Below are positions 6,384-12,730 of a stretch of 12,730 nt of DNA, piece after piece (within the stretch, counting starts at the first letter, position 1; every line of letters starts with the position of its first letter). Where the stretch lies: NCBI GenBank assembly GCA_037443425.1, contig JBBIOI010000096.1, forward strand, positions 1-12,730. The letters are read 5' to 3'. A model generated the notes under the pieces. The model made no database searches. It was given only the letters and a program-made list of their open reading frames with translations, and was not told the DNA's origin. The position numbers and the translations under genes are program-made. The stretch comes from JBBIOI01 sp037443425 (GTDB taxonomy: Bacteria > Desulfobacterota > BSN033 > UBA1163).

Positions 6384-8612
6384 TTAATCAATTTTACGAA
6401 CTCTACAAAGTATTGTCTTATATGCCCCTCCACCAAAACCCGAACGGCTTTGAGTCCCTGTGGGGATTAACTGATTACAGTTAAGATCCCAAATTCCATA
6501 CAGGTTAGGCTCACGACCATCTGTTTCAGGTAACCACCATCCATGCGGAACCATAATAATCTTTGGATGAACAATAGGGGTTACCACTGCCTTCCTCTTT
6601 ATCCTTCCTCTTCTATTCTCTATATATACCCACTCACCATTTTGTATACCTAACTGGGAAGCTGTTTTTGGATGTATCTCAACAATCGGGTCGGGGTCTA
6701 TCTCCCTCAGCCATGGAATCATCCTATGTTCTGCATGGAAATAGACAGGTGATCTTCTACCTGTTGCCATTATCAAAGGATATTCCTTAAATAGTTCTGG
6801 TGTTCTAAGCTCACTCTCTGGAGGTTCTTCATAATACGGAAGTGGATCAAGACCCCATTCCTCGTACTTTTTTGACCAGAATTCTACTTTTCCTGTTGGC
6901 GTATTAAATCCTGGTTTTCCATCAGATCTCAAAAGGCCCTTTTCATAACGGAAATAAGGTTTTGAGTGATGACCATCTGGAGGCATTAACCAACTTCCCC
7001 TTTCTGCAAGCTCATCGAATGTTACTCCAGCTGGCTTCAGACGATCGTTTATCAGCTCTTTAACAGTCTCATACTTGATTGCATCAGGATTGAATCGTCT
7101 TGCAAGTTCAAGGTTTATCTCCCAATCAGATTTACATTCACCAACTTTTATAGCTGGTACGATTACACTTAGTGGAGACCACCAGGATCTAAAGCTTTCC
7201 TTTTCTGGAAATGTTGCTGCTGGCAGTACGATATCAGCAACAGCCATAATAGTTGGATTAAAAAATGTATCAACCACTACATTAAATTCAAGCTTTTTAA
7301 GGGCCTCATAATGTTTACGCGTATCTACAGCCTGGCCTCCCAGTATGTTTGTTGTCTGAATCCAGGCGGCTTTAATGGGATATGGATCTTCAGTGAGTAT
7401 TTGATCAACCGCCATATCAGGCTGTGCCCATCCCCTAAAATTTGCTACCATTGGATAAACATTTGCCCCGATCCGTTTTGAGGTCAATTTCCTAACCAAT
7501 TCTTCTCCATAAAGTCCTGTAAGCTCATGTGAAGAAAATGGATATGTTGTTACTCCAAATGCGGGCCTCGCAATCACATTCCCCCCTGGCACATCAAGGT
7601 TTCCGGTTAAACACCAAAGATGAGAAATTGCTTGGGCAACTGTAGTCCCTTCTGGACATTGGTCAACGGGTAGACCCCAGTGAATTGCAGAGGGTTTACT
7701 CTTCGCATAAAGACGGGCGGCATTAATGATTGCGTCTTTAGGAGCCCATGTAATACTTGATGCCCACTCAGGTGTATACTTCTTTACACGTTCCTTGAGT
7801 TCATCAAAACCATATGTCCACTTCTCAACAAAATCTTTGTCATAAAGATTCTCATTGATTATTACGTTTGCCATCGCTAATGCTAATGCACCATCTGTTC
7901 CTGGCCTTATCTGAAGATGAATCTCTGATCGAGATGCAATCCATGTTACCCTGCTATCCACTGTTATTACTTTTGATCCCCTTTTCATACATTCTATGAT
8001 CCAGTGGCCATGAAAGGCATCTGGACAGGTGGGAACAGGATTATTTGCCCAGACGATAATGCATTTTGGAGGTTTCCACTCAGGCCAGTTATACCTTCTC
8101 TCATCAAACTGCCCTGCGTCAAGAACTGCATAATCTCCCATAGTTGCAAACATTGCTGCCAATCTTGGTGTATAACATGATTGACCTGCTAAACCGAGCT
8201 GAACCCAGTTTGGACTTCCATAGGCATAGGCAAGAAATGAGATTGGACCGCCAATGTCTCTCCCTGTTCCCTGACAGAATAGGACTGATTCTGCACCATA
8301 TTTTTCTCTAATCTCCTTTAACTTTTTCTCGATTGTATCGAATGCCTCACTCCAGGAGATACGTGTCCATTTCCCTTCTCCTCGTTCACCAGCCCGTTTC
8401 ATCGGATAGAGTAATCGATCAGGATGATAGACATATTGTATAAGGGCCAATGCACGTGGACACAGTCTTCCTTGATTCCATGGATGATTTTCATCACCCT
8501 CTACCTTTACAAGTCTCCCATGCTTTACATATAGCTTAACACCACAACCTCCGTGACAACCAGCACCAGGAGACCAAACCGTTGTTCTTATGACTTTTTC
8601 TTCTCCATCCAT
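6384..8612 (-). CDS. DMSO-reductase-family Mo/W bis-MGD oxidoreductase, substrate unknown
   Basis: This 742-residue catalytic subunit belongs to the molybdopterin oxidoreductase superfamily. The N-terminal Fe-S module shows C19-x3-C23-x27-C51, ending in NQGRLCPRA, but the usual first cysteine is absent (Gly16 at the expected spacing, Trp13 nearby). The probable metal ligand is Cys146 in AGQSCYTPR. Later motifs are typical: IRPGTDGALALAM, the ADIVLPAATFPEK segment, NTPTGKVEFWS, and a C-terminal dinucleotide-binding domain with HPKTASQLG and VPHGWW. No Tat signal is present, so a cytoplasmic site is likely. It resembles the broad group that includes acetylene hydratase, yet that enzyme's catalytic Asp13, next to a cluster cysteine, is a His here (His20), so I do not assign that activity. 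The start at 8612 has AGGAG 9 bases upstream. The ferredoxin gene follows 14 bases after the stop. Function unknown. Confidence 0.88.
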   Translation of the reverse strand: MDGEEKVIRTTVWSPGAGCHGGCGVKLYVKHGRLVKVEGDENHPWNQGRLCPRALALIQYVYHPDRLLYPMKRAGERGEGKWTRISWSEAFDTIEKKLKEIREKYGAESVLFCQGTGRDIGGPISFLAYAYGSPNWVQLGLAGQSCYTPRLAAMFATMGDYAVLDAGQFDERRYNWPEWKPPKCIIVWANNPVPTCPDAFHGHWIIECMKRGSKVITVDSRVTWIASRSEIHLQIRPGTDGALALAMANVIINENLYDKDFVEKWTYGFDELKERVKKYTPEWASSITWAPKDAIINAARLYAKSKPSAIHWGLPVDQCPEGTTVAQAISHLWCLTGNLDVPGGNVIARPAFGVTTYPFSSHELTGLYGEELVRKLTSKRIGANVYPMVANFRGWAQPDMAVDQILTEDPYPIKAAWIQTTNILGGQAVDTRKHYEALKKLEFNVVVDTFFNPTIMAVADIVLPAATFPEKESFRSWWSPLSVIVPAIKVGECKSDWEINLELARRFNPDAIKYETVKELINDRLKPAGVTFDELAERGSWLMPPDGHHSKPYFRYEKGLLRSDGKPGFNTPTGKVEFWSKKYEEWGLDPLPYYEEPPESELRTPELFKEYPLIMATGRRSPVYFHAEHRMIPWLREIDPDPIVEIHPKTASQLGIQNGEWVYIENRRGRIKRKAVVTPIVHPKIIMVPHGWWLPETDGREPNLYGIWDLNCNQLIPTGTQSRSGFGGGAYKTILCRVRKID

Positions 8613-8683
8613 TTCATTATACTCCTTTCAATATTTGATTACGAGTTTTCTTTAACCAATTTTTCTTATTTATTCAAGTATTA

Positions 8684-9136
8684 TTAACCATTTAAGGCCT
8701 CTTTGAGCTCAATCCAATTGCCCTCCGGATCCTGTGCGTATGAGAGGCAGACTGTTTTTCCATCAGGGGTCTTCAGAATCTTTGGCTCAGTAAGAAAACA
8801 AACCCCTTTGTTGGATAATTCTTTATAACGATCCTGTAGGTTATCTACATTGAAACAGAGGTGAATCGCATTAAGCTGGTTTGGATTCAATGGCTTTCCG
8901 GGCGGACTTTGAGGCTCTATATAATAAACCAATTCAAGTACAATCTCCCCATTTTGATCACAGAGAAATATCAATCTCCTTTTAGCACCTGGTATATTTG
9001 TGTGATCACCCGATGGGGGGGCGATGGAATCTCTTTCTCCAGAGACTTTAAGCCCGAGTACATCGCAGTAAAAATTTTTCTGTTTCTCTACATCTTTCAC
9101 TACAATACCCACATGATCAAATCTTTTGTTCACCAT
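8684..9136 (-). CDS. VOC superfamily protein (glyoxalase / dioxygenase / epimerase fold)
   Basis: This 150-residue single-unit vicinal-oxygen-chelate protein has two beta-alpha-beta-beta-beta modules. The likely metal ligands are at the usual places: His8 (FDHVGIVV), Glu68 (IVLELVYY), His92 (AIHLCFNV) and Glu143 (GNWIELKE). That His/Glu/His/Glu set is shared by glyoxalase I and methylmalonyl-CoA epimerase, whereas extradiol dioxygenases use His/His/Glu. An isomerase, epimerase or lyase role therefore seems likelier than an oxygenase, which also suits an anaerobic setting. AGGGAGG lies 6 bases before the ATG. It sits 36 bases after the AOR-family gene and 71 bases before the 742-residue oxidoreductase, in the same direction, so it is probably co-transcribed. 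The substrate cannot be told. Confidence 0.88.
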   Translation of the reverse strand: MVNKRFDHVGIVVKDVEKQKNFYCDVLGLKVSGERDSIAPPSGDHTNIPGAKRRLIFLCDQNGEIVLELVYYIEPQSPPGKPLNPNQLNAIHLCFNVDNLQDRYKELSNKGVCFLTEPKILKTPDGKTVCLSYAQDPEGNWIELKEALNG

Positions 9137-9172
9137 ATTAAACCTCCCTTAATTAATAAATTTAGCTCGCCT

Positions 9173-11137
9173 CTACCCATCCTTGATCATCCCCAGCCTT
9201 TTCAAATCGACTGCGATATCTGCCAGACCAAGATCGCTAAGTTTCTTTACTGTGGGAAGTCCACTTTCCCTATCCCATCCTCTTAGCTCATAATATTCGT
9301 CAAGTGCTGATTCTATCTCTTTCTTTATTAAAATAGCACCTTTTGCAGGACCTTCAGACATTGGTTCTGTATAAAACCTTTCAGGAAAAGAGTCATCCTT
9401 TCTTGTAAATCCCTCTCTTACAGTATAAATTTTTAAAAGGGTAAAGATTCTTTCTCCAATTTTCATCATCTCCTCTGGATTTGTCTCTCGCCCAGTACAG
9501 GATGAATACATTTTTGATATATAAGTCGGTCCCCAGGCAAGTTGAAATCCTACAGGAAAGAAACAGATCCCTAAGGCATTGCAGAGCGAATATAAATCTT
9601 CAAACCATTTACACATCATTGCCTTACCGTCCCAGAATTCCGAAATTCTATCGCTTGGCAGGTCATATAGTTTTTCTTTAACATCTTCAAAAATATCAAA
9701 TTTATCAACCCACCAATGCGGATTATAATTCTCTGCATAAAAATGTGTATTCTTCAAATTATCCCCACCCCTCGGGTTTGTAAGAAAACCAAATAACCAT
9801 CCCCTTCGAGTTTTTGGACGAGGATCTGGCATCATTCCTATCTCCAGACGTTTAATTGTGAATGCATACCTTTCAGCCCCTCTCCCAATTTTTTTGGCTG
9901 CTTTAATAGTCCCATCAGCAAGGACATCTCCAAAACCCTCTCGAAAAGCAATCTTTTTAAGTAAATTTATAATGGTATCTTCATTCCCCCATGATAAATC
10001 AAGCCCATCTGCTTCAGCTCTATCTATGATTCCTCGCTGAAATAACTCCATTGCAAATGCTATTGATGCCCCTGAAGATTCATAATCAAGACCAAGATTC
10101 TGGCAGATTTCCTTACACCTCCATATTGCAGGAAGATTATCTATTGCACAGAGTGCACCAAAATTAAATACTACCCCAGGCATTGTCCCCCGTGTTATCT
10201 TTGTCCCAGAGAATTTCCCCTCCTTTACCTCAACCACATTGAAACAAGGTACCGGACATCTATAGCATATACTTTCAAATCCTGTAACATATTGCTTTGC
10301 AATCTCAGCGGTTCTTGTTTCCAACCAACCTGAAAGAATGCCTGTTTGAAAGTTCTTACCAGGAAGACATCCTTTTTCATAATCTTCAACCCTCACGTCC
10401 TTTGGTGAATCAGGATGTCTCCTTGCCCTTTCAGCAGCTAAAAGACGCTGTCTTGCCTCACTGACAGCCTCTTTAAATACATCCGGTTTTGCTATCTTAA
10501 CAGACCCTGTTCCACGAACTGCTATTGCCTTTAGCATCTTAGATCCCATTACAGCACCCGCCCCACAACGACCTGCTACATGATGAAAATCGTTAAGCGT
10601 ACAGGCAAATTTAACCAAATTCTCGCCTGCAGGCCCAATAGTCAACACAGAGACATCTGAGGTGTCGGCTTGAGCCAGCTCCTTTATGATCATATTCGTT
10701 GTAATATTTGTATCTTTTCCCCACAGATGGATTGCATCCCTAATCTCTATTGAGTCATCATTGATCCATAAATAAGATGGCCTCTCTGCCCTTCCTCTAA
10801 TAATAAGCAAATCAAAACCTGCATGCTTAAGCCTTGCACCCCAGAGACCACCTGTATTACCAGATCCAATATGCCCTGTAAGAGATGACTTTGTAGTCAC
10901 CTCTGTCCTTCCTGAACATGGGACCTCTGTTCCAGTAAATGGACCATTGGCAAATATTAGAATATTTTTATGGCTCAAGGGATCTATTTCAGGACCAACC
11001 TCATCATAGAGAATACGGGTACTCATCCCCATACCACCAATAAAGTCCTCTGTAAACTTCTTATCAAATTCCCTTTTTTCAACCCTTCCTGTAGTTAAAT
11101 CCACATCAAGTATCCTTCCATAACCATAAAGTTCCAT
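9173..11137 (-). CDS. Aldehyde:ferredoxin oxidoreductase family tungsten enzyme
   Basis: This 654-residue protein belongs to the AOR family, cytoplasmic enzymes that carry a tungsten bis-pyranopterin and one [4Fe-4S] cluster and couple aldehyde/acid or related low-potential reactions to ferredoxin. Seen: the N-terminal GRILDVDLTTG and FIGGMGMSTRIL motifs, the pterin-binding GSGNTGG..GA..K segment (91-104), and GRCGAGAVMGSKMLKAIAVRG (about 189-209). The cluster cysteines are C291-x2-C294-x3-C298, with Cys525 in NALGICFF the best candidate for the fourth (Cys519 is an alternative). The C-terminal E..ALDEYYELRGWD and DLGL motifs are typical. Length is usual for AOR and for the related benzoyl-CoA reductase subunit BamB, but the central region does not look like BamB as I recall it. 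The ATG at 11137 follows a weak AAGGAAAGAG. The substrate is unknown, possibly an aromatic aldehyde or acid given the neighbours. Confidence 0.92.
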   Translation of the reverse strand: MELYGYGRILDVDLTTGRVEKREFDKKFTEDFIGGMGMSTRILYDEVGPEIDPLSHKNILIFANGPFTGTEVPCSGRTEVTTKSSLTGHIGSGNTGGLWGARLKHAGFDLLIIRGRAERPSYLWINDDSIEIRDAIHLWGKDTNITTNMIIKELAQADTSDVSVLTIGPAGENLVKFACTLNDFHHVAGRCGAGAVMGSKMLKAIAVRGTGSVKIAKPDVFKEAVSEARQRLLAAERARRHPDSPKDVRVEDYEKGCLPGKNFQTGILSGWLETRTAEIAKQYVTGFESICYRCPVPCFNVVEVKEGKFSGTKITRGTMPGVVFNFGALCAIDNLPAIWRCKEICQNLGLDYESSGASIAFAMELFQRGIIDRAEADGLDLSWGNEDTIINLLKKIAFREGFGDVLADGTIKAAKKIGRGAERYAFTIKRLEIGMMPDPRPKTRRGWLFGFLTNPRGGDNLKNTHFYAENYNPHWWVDKFDIFEDVKEKLYDLPSDRISEFWDGKAMMCKWFEDLYSLCNALGICFFPVGFQLAWGPTYISKMYSSCTGRETNPEEMMKIGERIFTLLKIYTVREGFTRKDDSFPERFYTEPMSEGPAKGAILIKKEIESALDEYYELRGWDRESGLPTVKKLSDLGLADIAVDLKRLGMIKDG

Positions 11138-11191
11138 ATCTTCTCTTTCCTTATTTTTAATAATATACTTTTGCAGTTTATATATAATAAT

Positions 11192-12730
11192 TCAAATTAT
11201 TCCTCTGGTAGAATCAAAACTCGGGTTACGCTTAATCTCCCATCCTTGCATGGCGCGATAGACCTTTTCTGGAGTAAGTGGAGGATGATTGACTCTAACT
11301 CCTACAGCATCAAATACAGCGTTGGCTAAAGCTGCTGCGGTTGGAATCGTGGCAGGTTCACCCACACCTAGAATATCATCTGGTATCTTTGCATTCTCTT
11401 TTTCGACAATTATTGGGATAATCTCCGAAACATCCATTGTGGTTGGGAGTCGATAGTCCAAAAATGAATCATTAAGTGGTCTTCCATCTGAGAAGATCGC
11501 CTCCTCGCTCAGTCCATAACCTATTCCCATTGCTACACCACCATGGATTTGGCCTTCTATGCCATCTTTAAAAATAGCCTTTCCCACATTATGTGAGGCA
11601 ATAACCTTTAATACTCGAACCTTTCCTGTTATCTTATCAACCTCAACTGCAACTGCCTGTGCACCAAAAGCAAAGAAAGGCTTACTTGACATTATATGGC
11701 TCTCAACAAACTCAGGATTGAATGGTGGTGTAGGGGTTGTATTGGTACCAGTGGCAACAACAGGCCCCCCTTTTATGGTTGAAAGTAGATGTGCTGCCTT
11801 GGCAATCGAAATAGAAACCTCGGGCTTTTCAGAAACAAAGATTTTCCCATGACCAAATGAAAGCATCTCTTTTGGAACCTTGAGATGATTTTCTGCAAAG
11901 GACAAAAGCTGTTGTTTTACCCCTTCAACAGCCTTATGAACCGCAACACCCATTGCCTGTGTTGTCCGGCTCCCTATTGCACCGAAATCGAATGGACAGG
12001 TATCTGTATCACCACTTACCACTTTAATATGATCCAGAGGAATTCCCAACTCTTCAGAAACTATTAACGCCATGGCAGTATCAGAACCTGTTCCAATCTC
12101 AACAGAACCCATTGAAAGTATTACAGTGCCATCTTCATTTATCTTAACCGTAGCACTTGATCCAAAACCAGGAATACCCCAGAACCCTCCTGCTATACCA
12201 ATACCTATTGCCTTTTTCTCATCATATTTCGGGATTACTGTTAAATACTTATTTAAAGATTTCTTTAACTCCGAAAGGGCTTCAACATAGCCAGCATCAT
12301 CAAGCCTCTGACCAGTTGAGGTGAAGTCATTTGGTCTTAGTGCATTTTTTATCCTGAAATCGATTGGATCAATACCAAGTGCCCGAGATATCCTATCCAT
12401 ATGGGTCTCTACAGCAAAATGTGCCTGAACAGCACCAGGTCCTCTACAAGGTCCGCAGGATATCTTGTTTGTATAAGCACAGATCCCTTCTATCCAGACA
12501 TTCGGGATATTATAAGGACCCGTAATAAGCTGGGCTGCATTTGAGGTTGTATTTGGACCAAAGTATGCATATGCCCCTGTATCTACATTAATCTTTGCCT
12601 CTCTCGCAATTATCCTCCCATCCTTTTTGACACCTGTCTTGATATATATCTCCATTGCATGACGTGGAGTCGTTGATAAGAAATCTTCCTCACGTGTCAT
12701 CTCATACTTAACCGGTCTTTTTGCCTTGAT
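11192..12730 (-). CDS. Xanthine dehydrogenase/oxidase-family molybdopterin-binding subunit, C-terminal part
   Basis: This is the C-terminal 512 residues of a molybdenum hydroxylase large subunit (about 750-800 residues when complete). The frame is open to the right edge, and codons beyond the ATG at 12700 read KRPVKYE, matching the family's RPVK..x.REE motif, so that ATG is internal. Residue positions from that ATG: SCGPCRGPGAVQAHFAVE (81-98), the usual GAFRG-type loop; GSVEIGTG (198-205); the SHNVGKAI and GQIHGGVAMGIG segments; and GVGEPATIPTAAALANA, whose Glu448 corresponds to the catalytic glutamate. The family hydroxylates or dehydroxylates N-heterocycles, aldehydes or aromatic thioesters using a MoO(S) pterin site; nothing visible fixes the substrate. 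The usual FAD and 2Fe-2S partner subunits are not in the window and may lie upstream, beyond the right edge. The AOR gene begins 54 bases after its stop. Confidence 0.93.
   Translation of the reverse strand: MKAKRPVKYEMTREEDFLSTTPRHAMEIYIKTGVKKDGRIIAREAKINVDTGAYAYFGPNTTSNAAQLITGPYNIPNVWIEGICAYTNKISCGPCRGPGAVQAHFAVETHMDRISRALGIDPIDFRIKNALRPNDFTSTGQRLDDAGYVEALSELKKSLNKYLTVIPKYDEKKAIGIGIAGGFWGIPGFGSSATVKINEDGTVILSMGSVEIGTGSDTAMALIVSEELGIPLDHIKVVSGDTDTCPFDFGAIGSRTTQAMGVAVHKAVEGVKQQLLSFAENHLKVPKEMLSFGHGKIFVSEKPEVSISIAKAAHLLSTIKGGPVVATGTNTTPTPPFNPEFVESHIMSSKPFFAFGAQAVAVEVDKITGKVRVLKVIASHNVGKAIFKDGIEGQIHGGVAMGIGYGLSEEAIFSDGRPLNDSFLDYRLPTTMDVSEIIPIIVEKENAKIPDDILGVGEPATIPTAAALANAVFDAVGVRVNHPPLTPEKVYRAMQGWEIKRNPSFDSTRGII

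Noticed and set aside
6384..8612. Acetylene hydratase for the 742-residue protein
   Set aside because: The key Asp beside the cluster cysteine is replaced by His20, one cluster cysteine is missing, and a redox Fe-S subunit follows, so only general family kinship is supported.
8613..8683. A promoter in the 71-base gap before the 742-residue oxidoreductase gene
   Set aside because: The gap is AT-rich and has a TTGAAT and several TA-rich hexamers, but no pair with good spacing and sequence stands out.
8861..9286. A 141-codon + strand open frame
   Set aside because: It runs antisense across the well-supported VOC gene and the end of the AOR gene, has no family motifs, and its composition looks like a mirror of real genes.
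10625..10634. The 10-bp palindrome GCCTGCAGGC in the AOR gene
   Set aside because: It is short, has no loop and is common by chance; no second copy or context suggests an operator.
9173..11137. Benzoyl-CoA reductase subunit BamB
   Set aside because: Only the general AOR-family motifs are shared, the central region does not match BamB as I recall it, and no BamC-I companions are present in the window.
11138..11191. A promoter or terminator in the 54-base gap before the AOR gene
   Set aside because: The gap is very AT-rich, with TATATT-like strings that are expected by chance; there is no hairpin with a T run and no clear -35.

Overview
The window looks like a piece of chromosome from a strictly anaerobic Gram-negative bacterium. 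The evidence is an RND efflux pump with a lipoprotein outer-membrane channel (so there is an outer membrane), followed by a tightly packed block of oxygen-sensitive molybdenum/tungsten and iron-sulfur enzymes. The DNA is moderately AT-rich by eye, genes start with ATG, and ribosome binding sites are strong (GGAGG type). I cannot name a genus from the sequence. A sulfate-reducing or syntrophic degrader of aromatic compounds is the sort of organism that would fit.

Layout: positions 1-2621 (+ strand) hold the last two genes of a tripartite efflux operon: the C-terminal 401 residues of an AcrB/MexB-type pump, cut by the left edge, and an OprM/NodT-type outer-membrane lipoprotein. From the right edge down to 2626, all genes lie on the - strand. 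In transcription order they are: a xanthine-oxidase-family molybdenum subunit (cut by the right edge), a tungsten aldehyde:ferredoxin oxidoreductase (AOR) family protein, a VOC/glyoxalase-fold protein, a 742-residue DMSO-reductase-family oxidoreductase, a 109-residue ferredoxin-like protein, and the large and small subunits of a pyrogallol-phloroglucinol transhydroxylase-like enzyme (AthL/AthS). The two blocks converge with 4 bases between the stop codons, and a perfect 12-bp hairpin sits at the junction. No stretch over 100 bases lacks a gene. I see no tRNA, rRNA, mobile element or CRISPR array.

How it fits together: four different Mo/W catalytic subunits from three superfamilies (XO, AOR, DMSOR twice) lie in one co-directional run with gaps of 2 to 71 bases. 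None has a Tat signal and no membrane anchor gene is present, so the enzymes are probably cytoplasmic. The AthLS pair is the best identified: Mo-ligand Ser, catalytic Asp/His/Tyr, twelve cluster cysteines and the C-terminal beta-domain all match the known enzyme. Its substrate pocket differs at several positions, so it may act on another phenol. The simplest inference is an anaerobic pathway for a hydroxylated aromatic (or similar) substrate, with ferredoxin-level electron transfer, whose substrate is unknown.

Most notable: the four-metalloenzyme run, the altered AthL pocket, a DMSOR-type protein missing the usual first cluster cysteine, and a perfect 15-bp inverted repeat inside the small ferredoxin gene.
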